64,000 bases of DNA from VRUE01 sp963764365 (GCA_963764365.1 CAVXSI010000015.1:186001-250000); one strand, 5' to 3'; counted from the stretch's first letter, positions 40,693 through 50,056 are shown. Program-made: numbers and translations. The notes: generated from the letters alone by a model not told the origin.

Positions 40693-42510
40693 ATGGGCGG
40701 AAACGACGCCGAGCTGATCCTGGTAGCCGGCGCCCTGCTCGCGATCGCGATCGCCGCGGCGCTGTTAGCCGATCGCATTCGCATGCCCGGCCTGCTGCTC
40801 TTCCTCGCGCTGGGGATCCTGGTCGGCTCCGAAGGCATCGGCGGGGTCAAGTTCGACGACGCCGAGGTGGCCCGCACCCTGGGCACGATCGGCCTTGTGC
40901 TGATCCTCTTCGAGGGCGGCCTGACGGCCGGCTGGGGGGAGATTCGGCCGGTCTTCGGCACCGCCGCCGCGCTCGCCACCGCCGGCACCTTCCTCACCGC
41001 GATGCTGACCGGGCTGGCGGCGATCTGGATCTTCGACCTCAGCACCCTGCAGGGGCTGATCCTCGGCTCGGCGGTCGCCGCGACCGACTCGGCGGCGATC
41101 TTCGCGGTCCTGCGCGGCTCGCGGCTGCAGCGGCGGCTGGCGCGGACGCTCGAGGGCGAGTCGGGGATGAACGACCCGGTCGCGCTGCTGCTCGTCGTCG
41201 GCTTCGGCGAATGGATCGCCGACCCCTCCTACGGCGCCGCCGACATGCTGACGCTGTTCGCCGTCAAGATCGCGCTCGGCGCCGCCTTCGGCCTCGGCCT
41301 CGGCTGGCTGGCGCGGCGCGTGATCGAGCGGGTCACGCTGCCGACCCAGGGCCTCTACCCGGTGGCCACGGTCGCCGCGGCGGCACTCTCATACGGCCTC
41401 GCCGAGACGCTCGGCGGCTCCGGCTTCCTCGCCGTCTACGCGACCGCGCTGGTGCTCGGCACCGGCGCCATCCCGGCCCGCAGCACCGTCGTCGCCTTCC
41501 ACCAGGGCCTCGGCTGGCTGGCCCAGATCGGCCTCTTCTTCGTGCTCGGCCTGCTCGTCTTCCCGAGCCAGCTGTGGGGCGTCGCCGGAAAGGGCCTGCT
41601 GCTCTCGGCGGTGCTGATCGTCGTCGCCCGGCCGCTGGCGACCTTCCTGGTCACCCTGCCCAGCCGGCTGCGCCCGGCCGAGCAGGCGATGCTCGGCTGG
41701 GCCGGCCTGCGCGGCGCGATCCCGATCTGGCTGGCGACCTTCCCGGTGGTCGCCGGGGTCGCCGAAGCGAACCTGATCTTCGACGTGGTCTTCTTCGTCG
41801 TCCTCACCTCGACCCTGGTCCAGGGGGCGACGATCGAGCCGCTGGCCCGCCTGCTCGGCGTGACCAGCACCGAGCCGGCGCTGCCGCAGCCGGTAGCCGA
41901 CGTCGGCGTCGTGCGCGAGCTGGGCGCCGAGCTGATCGCCTGGCGGGTGCGGGAGGGGGACGCCGCCGCCGGGCTGCTGGTGCGCGAGCTGGGCCTGCCC
42001 CGCGAGGCGCTGGTCCACCTGATCGTCCGCGACGGGCGGGCGATCGCGCCGCGCGGCTCGACCCGGGTCGAGCCCGGAGACGAGCTGCACCTGCTCGTCC
42101 AGGAGCACCGCCGCGACGAGGCCGAGCGGCTGACCCGGCTGTGGCGCGAGGGGCCGCTGGGGGAGCCCGCGCCGCTGCTGCTGCCGCCGCGCAGCGCCCC
42201 GCAGATCTTCTCGGTGCGGCCCAGCCACAGCCTCGACGACGACCCCGCGGCGCCGCGGGAGATCGACGGGATCGCGGTGCGGGCGCGGCTGCGCAGCCGC
42301 CGCGACGAGCCGGGGGCGCTGGTCGCCCTGGCCGACGGCCGCTTCGCGATCACCGGCACGCGGTACCTGGCGATCGGCGGCCGCCGCGCCCTCGCCGACT
42401 GGTGCGGCAGGCGGGCGCTGCGGCGTGGGATCGACGCGACCGAGCGCGCCTGGTGGCAGGAGGCCGCCGGGGCGCTGGTCGTGCCGATCGTGCGTCCCGA
42501 GGACGCCTGA
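40693..42510 (+). CDS. CPA1-type K+/H+ antiporter with C-terminal TrkA domain
   Basis: 605 residues. 12-13 membrane segments, with LIGSAVAATDSAAIF (family ATDP/ATDS), GESGMNDPVALLL and LGWAGLRGAIPIWLATFP as conserved CPA1 motifs. The cytosolic tail (about 405-490) has a TrkA-C domain (LVRELGLPREALVHLIVRDGRAI; VEPGDELHLLVQ). Resembles CvrA/NhaP2-type K+ antiporters. Convergent with a K+ channel gene, a natural pairing for potassium balance. Confidence 0.9.
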   Translation: MGGNDAELILVAGALLAIAIAAALLADRIRMPGLLLFLALGILVGSEGIGGVKFDDAEVARTLGTIGLVLILFEGGLTAGWGEIRPVFGTAAALATAGTFLTAMLTGLAAIWIFDLSTLQGLILGSAVAATDSAAIFAVLRGSRLQRRLARTLEGESGMNDPVALLLVVGFGEWIADPSYGAADMLTLFAVKIALGAAFGLGLGWLARRVIERVTLPTQGLYPVATVAAAALSYGLAETLGGSGFLAVYATALVLGTGAIPARSTVVAFHQGLGWLAQIGLFFVLGLLVFPSQLWGVAGKGLLLSAVLIVVARPLATFLVTLPSRLRPAEQAMLGWAGLRGAIPIWLATFPVVAGVAEANLIFDVVFFVVLTSTLVQGATIEPLARLLGVTSTEPALPQPVADVGVVRELGAELIAWRVREGDAAAGLLVRELGLPREALVHLIVRDGRAIAPRGSTRVEPGDELHLLVQEHRRDEAERLTRLWREGPLGEPAPLLLPPRSAPQIFSVRPSHSLDDDPAAPREIDGIAVRARLRSRRDEPGALVALADGRFAITGTRYLAIGGRRALADWCGRRALRRGIDATERAWWQEAAGALVVPIVRPEDA

Positions 42511-42543
42511 ACCGCGGCGGAGCGGCCGTCTCGACCTCCGCGA

Positions 42544-43386
42544 TCAACCGCCGAGCGCGTCGACCGCCAGCCGGACCATCTCCGAGCCGGACTCCTTGTA
42601 GGGGGAGACGACCCGATCGGCGCCGGCGTGGTGCAGCTTGCGCTCGGTGTCCTCGACTGCGGCGCGGGCGACGATCGGCAGGTCCGGGCGCATCTCGCGC
42701 ACGGTCAGGGTGATGAACACGTTCTCGGCGTCGGAGTCGACGCAGGCGATGACGCCGGCGGCCCGCATGATCCCGGCCCGGCGCAGGACGGAGTCGTCGG
42801 AGGCGGCCCCGTGGACGATCGGCGCTTCCAGTGCCGCCGCGTGACCCGCGGTCTCGTCGACGTTGGTGTCGATGACGACGAAGTCGCGCCCCTCCGCGCG
42901 CAGGTCGCGGGCCGCCTGGCGACCGACCCGGCCGAAGCCGCAGATCAGGATGTGGTCATTGAGCGAGTCGATCTCCTTCAACAGCCTTCTCTCCTCCAGC
43001 AGTCCCGAGAGGTGGCCGGCGACGAAGAACTCGGCCACCGTCACCAGCGCGTAGAAGAGAGTACCGACGCCGAGCACGATCAGGCCGACCTTGAGGACCT
43101 GCCCGCCGCTGCTCTGCGGCTCCGGGATCGAGCCGACCGTCGCCACCGTGTCGAGCGCCCAGACGAAGCCGAAGCCGACCGAGGCCCCCTCGGTCAACAT
43201 GTAGCCGACCGTGCCGACCGCGAGCAGAACGCAGATCGCCGCGACGAGGACTGCCAGCCGCTCGATGAACTGAAGGGCCTGGCGGCGCAGCATCGCGCGA
43301 CCCCCGCCGAGGCCGGGATGCTCGGCAATCCGCCGCAGGTGGGACCGCCTCAGGGGCAGCCCCGGAAGCCGGCCCTGGTCGCTCAT
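42544..43386 (-). CDS. Potassium channel-like protein with RCK/TrkA-N domain
   Basis: 280 residues: two membrane helices (IERLAVLVAAICVLLAVGTVGYML; VLKVGLIVLGVGTLFYALVTVAEFF) around a pore loop, then a RCK domain (HILICGFGRVGRQAARDL; VIDTNVDETAG; GAASDDSVLRRAGIMRA). The pore loop reads LDTVATVGSIPEP: T-V-A-T-V-G is as in K+ channels, but the expected Tyr-Gly-Asp after TVG is replaced by Ser-Ile-Pro, so the selectivity is not certain. Confidence 0.85.
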   Translation of the reverse strand: MSDQGRLPGLPLRRSHLRRIAEHPGLGGGRAMLRRQALQFIERLAVLVAAICVLLAVGTVGYMLTEGASVGFGFVWALDTVATVGSIPEPQSSGGQVLKVGLIVLGVGTLFYALVTVAEFFVAGHLSGLLEERRLLKEIDSLNDHILICGFGRVGRQAARDLRAEGRDFVVIDTNVDETAGHAAALEAPIVHGAASDDSVLRRAGIMRAAGVIACVDSDAENVFITLTVREMRPDLPIVARAAVEDTERKLHHAGADRVVSPYKESGSEMVRLAVDALGG

Positions 43387-43398
43387 CGCCGTGGCGCC

Positions 43399-44073
43399 TC
43401 AGCCCGCTTCGGCGGCGCGGGCGATCTCCGCGTAGGCGGCGGCCGGGTCGGCGGCGCCGAAGACGGCCGAGCCGGCGACGAAGAGGCCGGCGCCGGCCGC
43501 GGCAATCGAGCCGGCAGTCGTGCGGTCGATGCCGCCGTCGACCTCGATCGTCGCCTCGCCGGCCAGTCCCGCCAGCCGCGCGACCTTGTCGTCCGAGCCG
43601 GCGATGAAGGCCTGCCCGCCCCAGCCGGGGTTGACGGTCATGCAGAGGAAGAGGTCGGCGTCGCCGCGCAGCTCACGCACCGACTCGGCCGGGGTGCCGG
43701 GGTTGAGCGCGATCCCGGCCAGACAGCCGAGCTCGCGGATCGCCGCCAGGGTGCGGTTGGCGTGCGCCGTCGCCTCGAAGTGGAAGCTGATCGAGTCGGC
43801 GCCGGCCGCGGCGAAGGCCTCGACGTGGCGCTCGGGCGCCTCGATCATCAGGTGGACGTCGACCACGCCGCCGGCGGCGTGGACCCGGTCGGCGATCGAG
43901 CCGGCGACCAGCGGCCCGATCGTGATCGGCGGCACGAAGTGCCCGTCCATCACGTCGACGTGGATCACCCGCGCCCCGGCCGCGAGCACCTCGTCGACCT
44001 GCTCACCGAGCCGCGCGAAGTCGGCCGAGAGGATCGACGGGGCGACCCGCCTCTCGCCCAGCAACTCGCTCAT
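43399..44073 (-). CDS. rpe: Ribulose-phosphate 3-epimerase
   Basis: 224 residues from ATG 44073. TIM barrel with APSILSADFARLGEQV, HVDVMDGHFVPPITIGPLV (metal/catalytic Asp), VHLMIEAPERHV, LALNPGTPAE-like (IALNPGTPAESV), MTVNPGWGGQAFI and IEVDGGIDRTTAGSIAAAGAGLFVAGSA. Interconverts ribulose- and xylulose-5-phosphate. The ORF reading further upstream crosses hairpin H1. Confidence 0.95.
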   Translation of the reverse strand: MSELLGERRVAPSILSADFARLGEQVDEVLAAGARVIHVDVMDGHFVPPITIGPLVAGSIADRVHAAGGVVDVHLMIEAPERHVEAFAAAGADSISFHFEATAHANRTLAAIRELGCLAGIALNPGTPAESVRELRGDADLFLCMTVNPGWGGQAFIAGSDDKVARLAGLAGEATIEVDGGIDRTTAGSIAAAGAGLFVAGSAVFGAADPAAAYAEIARAAEAG

Positions 44074-44104
44074 TCGCTCACTCACCGCAGGCAACCTAGC
44101 CGAA

Positions 44105-44155
44105 GCCCGTCCAGTCTCGCATCCATATCTGATTCCTCTGCGGGACTGGACGGGC
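44105..44155. repeat. Intergenic hairpin H1
   Basis: Perfect 12-bp arms GCCCGTCCAGTC (44105-44116) / GACTGGACGGGC (44144-44155), loop of 27 bases containing CATCCATATCTGATTCC. Upstream of rpe. The loop weakly recalls the GCAATCTG linker of repeat F. No T-run follows, so an intrinsic terminator is unlikely. Confidence 0.6.
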
Positions 44156-44210
44156 GGCACGGCAGTCCTCGCAACCCGCATAGGGCGACCGGAGGGAGCC
44201 CTGGGCGGAA

Positions 44211-44462
44211 CTAAATTGGACGGAGCATTGAGTGTCCACACGTCTGGCAGGTCATGTCCTCGCTGCTGCTCATCCGGACGATCGTCTGGTGCTGGCCGCA
44301 GTCGGGGCATTGCGAGACCAACTCGAAGCGGCGCAGACAGTACACGCAGCGCATCCGCCCCGGAAGCTGGCTGGGCCGCAGCCACGGCTCGCCGCAGCCC
44401 GGGCACTCGGCCCGCTTCAGCACCGCCGGCTCTCCGCCGATCCGCTCATCGCCTTCCATCAT
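44211..44462 (-). CDS. Double zinc-ribbon protein
   Basis: 83 residues with four Cys pairs: AECPGCGEP, RCVYCLRRF, SQCPDCGQHQ and MTCQTCGHSM. Two adjacent zinc ribbons are expected. No function recognised; acts perhaps in RNA or protein contacts. Lies just downstream of rsmB on the same strand. Confidence 0.75.
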   Translation of the reverse strand: MMEGDERIGGEPAVLKRAECPGCGEPWLRPSQLPGRMRCVYCLRRFELVSQCPDCGQHQTIVRMSSSEDMTCQTCGHSMLRPI

Positions 44463-44468
44463 CCCCGA

Positions 44469-45869
44469 TCAATCGGCAGATTCCCTGCTCAGCCGCGCGA
44501 CGAAGAAGCCGGTCGTGCCGTCGCGGTCGGGGCGCAGCTGCAGGCAGCGGCCGTCGTGGCGCGAGGCGAGGCCGGGCGCGAGGGCGCCGAGGTCGTCGAC
44601 GACGAGCGGCGGCGCCTCCCCCGCCGCGGACCTGTCCAGCAGCGCGGCGACGCGGTCCTCGCACTCGCGGCGTGAGATCGTGCAGGTCGCGTAGACGAGA
44701 GTGCCGCCCGGCCGCAGCGCCTCGGCGGCACGCAGCAGCAGGGCGTCCTGCACCCCGGCCAGGCGCTCGATCGTGCGCGGCGACTTGCGCCAGCGGGCGT
44801 CGGGGCGCGAGGCGAGCGCGCCGAGGTCCGAGCAGGGCGCGTCGACGAGGACGCGGTCGAAGCCCGGCGCCATGCCCGGCGCGGTCGCGTCGGCCTCAAC
44901 CACGGTGACGCTGCGCAGTCCCAGGCGCTCGGCCTGGGCGGCGACTTCCGCCGCCCGCTCCGGGTGGAGCTCGACAGAGATGACCTCGCCGCGGTCGCCC
45001 ATCCGGGCGGCGATCTGGCCGCTCTTGATCCCGGGGCCGGCGCAGAGATCGAGCAGGTGCTCGCCGGGCTGCGGGTCGAGCACCTCGACCACCGCGGCAG
45101 AGCCGCGGCTCTGCGGGGTCAGCCTGCCGGCATCGACGAGCCGCGGGACGAGATCGCCGCTGCGGCCCTCGACCACGATCGACTCCGGCGCCGCCAGCGG
45201 CCAGTCGGCCTGCGGAGCTCGCGCCTCGACTCCGACCTCGAGCAGCTCCCGAATCACGGCGTCACGATCGGAAAGAGTGGGAGACGCGACTGTTGTGTTG
45301 ACGCGGAACGCCACCTCGGCCGGCCGGTTGACGGCGGCGAGCAGGGCGCGGGCCGTCCCGGCTCCCAGCTCCCGCCACCACATCTGCGCCAGCCAGAGTG
45401 GCGCCGAGTGGGCGACCGCGGCACGCTCGGGGGTCGAGTCGTCGCCGAGCAGCGACCCGGCCAGCGCCTCGCGCTCGCGCGCGGCGCGGCGCAGAACCGC
45501 GTTGACGAGGCCGGCGGCGTGGGCGGCGCCGCCGCGTTTGGCCAGCTCGACTGCCTGGTCGACCGCGGCGTGGTCGGGGGTCGCGTCGGCGAACAGCAGC
45601 TCGTAGAGGCCGAGGCGCAGGGCGGCGAGCACCGGCGGGTCGAGCAGCCGGGTCGAGCGCCCGGCCAGCAGTTCGATCGCCGCGTCGGCGGTGCCGCGGC
45701 GCTGCACCGCGCCGTAGGTGAGTCGCTGCGCCTGGGCGCGCTCGCGCCCCTCGAGCCCTCGCTCCTCGACCGCCGCGCGGAAGGCACGCTCGGTGTGAGC
45801 CTCCTCCTCGAAGGTCGCCCGCAGGACCGCGAAGGCGAGGGCCCGCGCGGGCGCGATCTCCGCGCTCAA
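44469..45869 (-). CDS. rsmB: 16S rRNA (cytosine(967)-C(5))-methyltransferase RsmB
   Basis: 466 residues from TTG 45869, overlapping the fmt stop (TTGA). The N-terminal NusB-like domain (about 1-135) is followed by the RsmB methyltransferase core: LLDLCAGPGIKSGQIAARMG (SAM), VLVDAPCSDLGALASRPDARW (motif with PC), and the catalytic Cys in LVYATCTISRRECED. Standard fmt-rsmB pairing. Confidence 0.93.
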   Translation of the reverse strand: MSAEIAPARALAFAVLRATFEEEAHTERAFRAAVEERGLEGRERAQAQRLTYGAVQRRGTADAAIELLAGRSTRLLDPPVLAALRLGLYELLFADATPDHAAVDQAVELAKRGGAAHAAGLVNAVLRRAAREREALAGSLLGDDSTPERAAVAHSAPLWLAQMWWRELGAGTARALLAAVNRPAEVAFRVNTTVASPTLSDRDAVIRELLEVGVEARAPQADWPLAAPESIVVEGRSGDLVPRLVDAGRLTPQSRGSAAVVEVLDPQPGEHLLDLCAGPGIKSGQIAARMGDRGEVISVELHPERAAEVAAQAERLGLRSVTVVEADATAPGMAPGFDRVLVDAPCSDLGALASRPDARWRKSPRTIERLAGVQDALLLRAAEALRPGGTLVYATCTISRRECEDRVAALLDRSAAGEAPPLVVDDLGALAPGLASRHDGRCLQLRPDRDGTTGFFVARLSRESAD

Positions 45870-46771
45870 AGCGCCGGCACGGCGTGGCCGCGCAGGTAGG
45901 CGTCGGCCGCCATCGGCCTGCCGCCGGCCGGCTGCACCACCTCCAGTCGCAACGCCCCGCGGCCGCAGCCGAGCAGCAGCGCCCCCCACTCCGCCTTCAG
46001 CTCGCCCTTCCTGACGCCGACCTCGACCGGGCGGGCCCGGCGCACGCCGAGCCGCTCGCCGTCGCCGAGCTCGAGGTAGGCGCCGACCTGCGGGGTCAGC
46101 GCCCGCACGGCGCAGGCCAGCTCGGCCGCGGGCCGGCAGGGGTCGAGCCGCCGCTCGGCCGGATCGATCTTCTCGGCGTAGGTCGCCGCGGCCTCGTCCT
46201 GCTCGGCGAACTCGAGCGATTCCGCCGCCTGCAGGTCGAAGGCCCGCACCAGCAGCTCGCCCCCCAGCGCGGCCAGCCGCGCGGAGAGCGCGGCGAAGTC
46301 GTCCTCGGGGCCGATCCTCTCCTCCTCGCAGAGGGCGACCGGGCCGGAGTCGAGCCCCGCGGTCACCCGCATCACGCAGACGCCGGTGCGCTCGTCGCCG
46401 GCCATGATCGCCCGCTCGATCGGCGCCGCCCCGCGCCAGCGCGGCAGCAGCGACGGGTGGACGTTGAGCAGCGGCCACTCGGAGAGCAGCGGCTCGCGGA
46501 TCAGCTGGCCGAAGGCGCAGACGCCGATCGCCTCGGGACGGGCGGCACGGATCTGCTCCAGCGCCGCCTCGTCGTTGACGCTCTCGGTCTGCAGCAGCTC
46601 GATCCCCAGCTCGGCGGCGGTCTCGGCCGTCGGCGGGGCGCCGCTGCGGCGGCCGCGGCCGCGCGGTCGGTCGGGCGGCGCCACCACCAGCGCCGGGCGG
46701 TGCGGCGAGCCGGCGAGCCGCTCGAGCACGGTTGCGGCAAAACGCGAGGTGCCGAGGTAGACGGTCCTCAC
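45866..46771 (-). CDS. fmt: Methionyl-tRNA formyltransferase
   Basis: 301 residues from GTG 46771 (VRTVYLGTSRFAATVL). Formyl-transfer motif NVHPSLLPRWRGAAPIERAIMAGD (His and the RGAAPI loop), and GVCVMRVTAGLDSGPV with the catalytic Asp. The C-terminal OB-like domain (about 210-300) is present. Formylates initiator Met-tRNA. Between def (upstream, with hairpin I in the gap) and rsmB. Confidence 0.94.
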   Translation of the reverse strand: MRTVYLGTSRFAATVLERLAGSPHRPALVVAPPDRPRGRGRRSGAPPTAETAAELGIELLQTESVNDEAALEQIRAARPEAIGVCAFGQLIREPLLSEWPLLNVHPSLLPRWRGAAPIERAIMAGDERTGVCVMRVTAGLDSGPVALCEEERIGPEDDFAALSARLAALGGELLVRAFDLQAAESLEFAEQDEAAATYAEKIDPAERRLDPCRPAAELACAVRALTPQVGAYLELGDGERLGVRRARPVEVGVRKGELKAEWGALLLGCGRGALRLEVVQPAGGRPMAADAYLRGHAVPAL

Positions 46772-46781
46772 GCGTTGCAAT

Positions 46782-46845
46782 GTGAGTGCGTCAATCGACG
46801 CGGTGACAACCGGTCATTTGAGTCCGTGTCGATTGAGGCGCTCAC
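46782..46845. repeat. Intergenic hairpin I
   Basis: Imperfect outer arms 46782-46799 and 46828-46845 (GTGAG...CAATCGAC against GTCGATTG...CTCAC), with a small inner hairpin TGAC-AACCG-GTCA. It lies between def and fmt, and the def TGA stop (46842-46844) is inside its right arm. Confidence 0.6.
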
Positions 46846-47483
46846 GCTGTGTGCTTTGGCTCGCGGTGGTGCTCCTCGCCCGCTTCGGGCTCCGCCTCCT
46901 CTGCCGAGGGCGCGTAGCTGCCGCCTTCGCGCAGCGCCCGCAGCGCCGCCTTGCGCTGGTCGCGCGGCGCCCGGTCGAGGATCAGCACCCCGTCGAGGTG
47001 GTCGATCTCGTGCTGCAGCACCCGCGCCTCGAGCCCGGAGGCCTCGATCGTCACCGGCTCGGCCTCGACGTCGAGACCGACGATCCGCGCGTGCAGCGGC
47101 CGCTCGACCTCCATCGCCACCCGTGGCAGGCTGAGGCAGCCCTCCTCGGCGACGACCGCGTCGCCGGAAAACCACTCGACGGTCGGGTTGACCAGGGCAC
47201 TCGGCGGGCTGTCGGAGCCGGCCTGGAAGACGAGCACGCGGCGCAGCACGCCGACCTGGGTCGCCGCCAGCCCGACCCCCATCCCGTCGCGCATGATCGC
47301 GATCATCCGCTCGACCTCGGCCCGCAGCCCGAGCCCGAAGTCGGTGACCGGCGAGGCGCGGCTCTTCAGCACCGGGTCGCCGAACTTGACGACCTGCGCG
47401 AGCGCCTTCTCGCGCCGTTCGCGCAGCTGCGCTTCCAGCTCCTCGCGCTCCGCGCCGGCCTCGATCGCGCCTTCGTCGCTCAT
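46842..47483 (-). CDS. def: Peptide deformylase
   Basis: 213 residues from ATG 47483. The three metal-site motifs are intact: GVGLAATQVGV (motif I), EEGCLSLPRV (Cys ligand) and LQHEIDHLDGVL (two His and the Glu). It removes the formyl group that Fmt adds. A Glu-rich C-terminal extension (SAEEAEPEAGEEHHREPK) is present. An N-terminal helix of about 30 residues precedes the usual start. Downstream of priA with 28 bp between. Confidence 0.94.
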   Translation of the reverse strand: MSDEGAIEAGAEREELEAQLRERREKALAQVVKFGDPVLKSRASPVTDFGLGLRAEVERMIAIMRDGMGVGLAATQVGVLRRVLVFQAGSDSPPSALVNPTVEWFSGDAVVAEEGCLSLPRVAMEVERPLHARIVGLDVEAEPVTIEASGLEARVLQHEIDHLDGVLILDRAPRDQRKAALRALREGGSYAPSAEEAEPEAGEEHHREPKHTA

Positions 47484-47511
47484 CGTTTCGATTGTATGGA
47501 TCGCAGCGCCG

Positions 47512-49485
47512 CTACTGGGGATCGACGTCGACGCCGATCGCGACGTCCTTGAGCGAGCGATCGGCGGCGAGGCGCTCGACCGCGTCGCCGATCGCGGCGA
47601 CGGCGCCGTCGCGATCGTCGGACTTGGTGAGCAGGCGGCGGCGGTGGCGGTTGCGGACGCGGAACATCGGCGCCGGGCCGAGCAGGTCGGCATCGCCGGG
47701 CAGCGTCTCGCGCAGCTGCGCCGCCAGCTTCGCGGCCGCCTCGTCGAGCCGCTGCTCGGACTCCGCCCGCAGAACCACCCGGACCAGGTGCGAGAACGGC
47801 GGGTAGCGCAGCGTCCGCCGCCGCTCGATCTCACCGCCGAGAAAGCCGGCCGAGTCATGGCGGGCGGCGTGAGCGATGCTCGCCGCCTGCGGCGCCAGCG
47901 TCTGGACGATCACCTCTCCCCCGGCCTCGCCGCGGCCGCTGCGCCCGGCGAGCTGGGCGACCATCGCGAAGGTGCGCTCGCCGGCGCGGAAGTCGGGGAA
48001 GCGCAGGGTCGCGTCGGCGTCGACGATCGCGCTCAGCGTCACCTGCGGGAAGTCGTGGCCCTTGGCGACCATCTGGGTGCCGACGAGGACGCCGCTCGCG
48101 GCCCTGTCGAAGGCGGCGAGGATGCGGGCGTGGGCGCCGCGGCCGGACGCGACGTCGGAGTCGAGCCGGAAGACCGGCATCGGCGCCAGCCGCTCGGCCA
48201 GCAGCGACTCGAGCTGCTCGGTGCCGACGCCGGCGCGCGAGAGGGTGGTCGAGTCGCAGTCGGGGCAGGCGCGGGGCAGCGGCCCGGCGTGGGCGCAGTG
48301 GTGGCAGACGAGGCGGCCGGCCTGGCGGTGGACGATCAGCGAGACGTCGCAGTTGGGGCACTCCCAGTGGCGCCCGCAGGAGCGGCAGGTCAGCCAGGGG
48401 GCGAAGCCGCGCCGGTTGACCATCACGATCGCCTTGGCGCCGGCCCGTCGCACCCCCTCCAGCGCCGTCCAGGTGTCGGCGTGCAGCGGCCCCGAGCGGG
48501 GGTCGACGCCGCGCATGTCGAGCACCTCGACCGGCGGCATCGGGCGGCCGTCGACGCGGCGCGGCAGCTCGGCCCGCGGCAGCTCCAGCCAGGTCTCCGG
48601 CCGCGGCGTCGCGGTCCCGGCGAGCAGCGTCGCCCCGCACCCGGCGGCGCGGTGGCGGGCGACGGTGCGGGCGTCGTAGCAGGGGTCGCCCTCCTGCTTG
48701 TAGGCGGGGTCGTGCTCCTCGTCGATCGCGATCAGGCCGAGGTCGGCGACCGGAGCGAAGACGGCGGAGCGCGGGCCGACGCAGACGCTCGCCTCGCCGT
48801 CGCGCAGGCGTTTCCACTCGTCGTAGCGCTGGCCTTTGGTGAGGGCCGAGTGCAGGACCGCGATCCGGTCGCCGAGCCGGGCCTGGAAGCGCGCCACCGC
48901 CTGCGGCGCCAGGCCGATCTCCGGAACAAGCACGATCGCGCCGCGGCCGCGCGCCAGCGCCGCCTCGACCGCGGCCAGGTAGACCTCGGTCTTGCCGGAG
49001 CCGGTGACCCCGTGCAGCAACAGCTGCCGCGGCGCCCCCGCCTCACCGTCGAGCGAGGCGACGACCTGCTCGACCGCGCGCTCCTGCTCGGGCAGCAGCG
49101 CCGGGCGATCGGCGGCCGAGGCGCCGACCTCGGGGTGCTCGACCCGCGGCCGGGAGCGCCGTTTGCGGACGCCGGGGTCGGCGGGCAGGACGAGCCGCAG
49201 GCCGCGCGAGGGAGTCGAGCAGTACTCGCGGGCGACCCAGAGGGCCAGCCGCACCAGCTCGGGCGGGGCGCCGGCCTCGAGCGCCTCGATCGGCTCGGCG
49301 AGGCGCTCGGGCGGCAGCTCGGAGGTCTCGGCGAGGGCGACGACGACACCCAGCGTGCGCTGCCGCCCGAACGGCACCCGGACGACGCTGCCGACGCCGA
49401 CCCCGGACATCTCCGCCGGCAGCCGGTAGTCGAACGGGCCGCGCAGGGCGCGCGCGGTGGTCAGCGGCTCGACCTTGGCGATCAC
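47512..49485 (-). CDS. priA: Primosomal protein N' (PriA)
   Basis: 657 residues from GTG. N-terminal DNA-binding region (1-120), helicase core with Walker A GVTGSGKTEVYLAAVE, LIAIDEEHDPAYKQE, GTATPRPETWL, and the helicase-embedded Cys cluster for two zinc ions (CRSCGRHWECPNC; CHHCAHAGPLPRACPDC). C-terminal VGTQMVAKGHDFPQVTLSAIVDAD. In actinobacteria the ATPase motifs of PriA are often degenerate; here Walker A and DEEH look intact. Confidence 0.94.
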   Translation of the reverse strand: MIAKVEPLTTARALRGPFDYRLPAEMSGVGVGSVVRVPFGRQRTLGVVVALAETSELPPERLAEPIEALEAGAPPELVRLALWVAREYCSTPSRGLRLVLPADPGVRKRRSRPRVEHPEVGASAADRPALLPEQERAVEQVVASLDGEAGAPRQLLLHGVTGSGKTEVYLAAVEAALARGRGAIVLVPEIGLAPQAVARFQARLGDRIAVLHSALTKGQRYDEWKRLRDGEASVCVGPRSAVFAPVADLGLIAIDEEHDPAYKQEGDPCYDARTVARHRAAGCGATLLAGTATPRPETWLELPRAELPRRVDGRPMPPVEVLDMRGVDPRSGPLHADTWTALEGVRRAGAKAIVMVNRRGFAPWLTCRSCGRHWECPNCDVSLIVHRQAGRLVCHHCAHAGPLPRACPDCDSTTLSRAGVGTEQLESLLAERLAPMPVFRLDSDVASGRGAHARILAAFDRAASGVLVGTQMVAKGHDFPQVTLSAIVDADATLRFPDFRAGERTFAMVAQLAGRSGRGEAGGEVIVQTLAPQAASIAHAARHDSAGFLGGEIERRRTLRYPPFSHLVRVVLRAESEQRLDEAAAKLAAQLRETLPGDADLLGPAPMFRVRNRHRRRLLTKSDDRDGAVAAIGDAVERLAADRSLKDVAIGVDVDPQ

Positions 49486-49534
49486 CGTCTCAGGCTATGG
49501 AGAGAGACGGACGACCGGGATATCCTGCTCGCCG

Positions 49535-50056
49535 ATGGCCGCTCTCAACCTCAGCCCCGGCGAGCGGGTGATCTTCCAGGGGCACCCCTCCTGGCGCGCG
49601 ATCCTCGGCTTCTACCTGAAGGGCATCGTCGCCGCCGCGGTCGCCGGAGCGATCGCGAAGCTGGTCGGGGCGAGCGCGTTCGACGTCTTCCTGATCGTCC
49701 TCGCGGTGATCGCGGTGACCGTCCTCGCGGGCTTCCTCAAACGGGTCGCCACCGTCTACACGATCACCGACCGCCGCCTCAACATCAAGCGCGGGATCGC
49801 CTCGCGCGAGGTCCAGGAGACGCGCCTGGAGCGCGTGCAGAACGTCAACTTCCGCCAGTCGGTCTACCAGCGGATCATGCAGATCGGCGACGTCGACTTC
49901 GACACCGCCGCGACCGACGACTACAACTTCGTCTTCGTCGGAGTCGCCGACCCGGCCGAAGTCGTTCACGCCGTCGATCAAGCGACGGGAGCCCAGGCCG
50001 CCGGATCGCATGGCCTCGGCGAAGCGCAACCGCCGGATCAGGCCTCATCCCGGTAG
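49535..50056 (+). CDS. PH-domain (bPH2) membrane protein
   Basis: 173 residues: two N-terminal membrane helices (ILGFYLKGIVAAAVAGAIAKLV; VFLIVLAVIAVTVLAGFLKRV), then a bacterial PH-like domain (YTITDRRLNIKRGIASREVQETRLERVQNVNFRQSVYQRIMQIGDVDFDTA as the region 75-130). Family function unknown, possibly membrane stress. Its stop codon TAG lies in the left arm of element A3. Confidence 0.85.
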   Translation: MAALNLSPGERVIFQGHPSWRAILGFYLKGIVAAAVAGAIAKLVGASAFDVFLIVLAVIAVTVLAGFLKRVATVYTITDRRLNIKRGIASREVQETRLERVQNVNFRQSVYQRIMQIGDVDFDTAATDDYNFVFVGVADPAEVVHAVDQATGAQAAGSHGLGEAQPPDQASSR

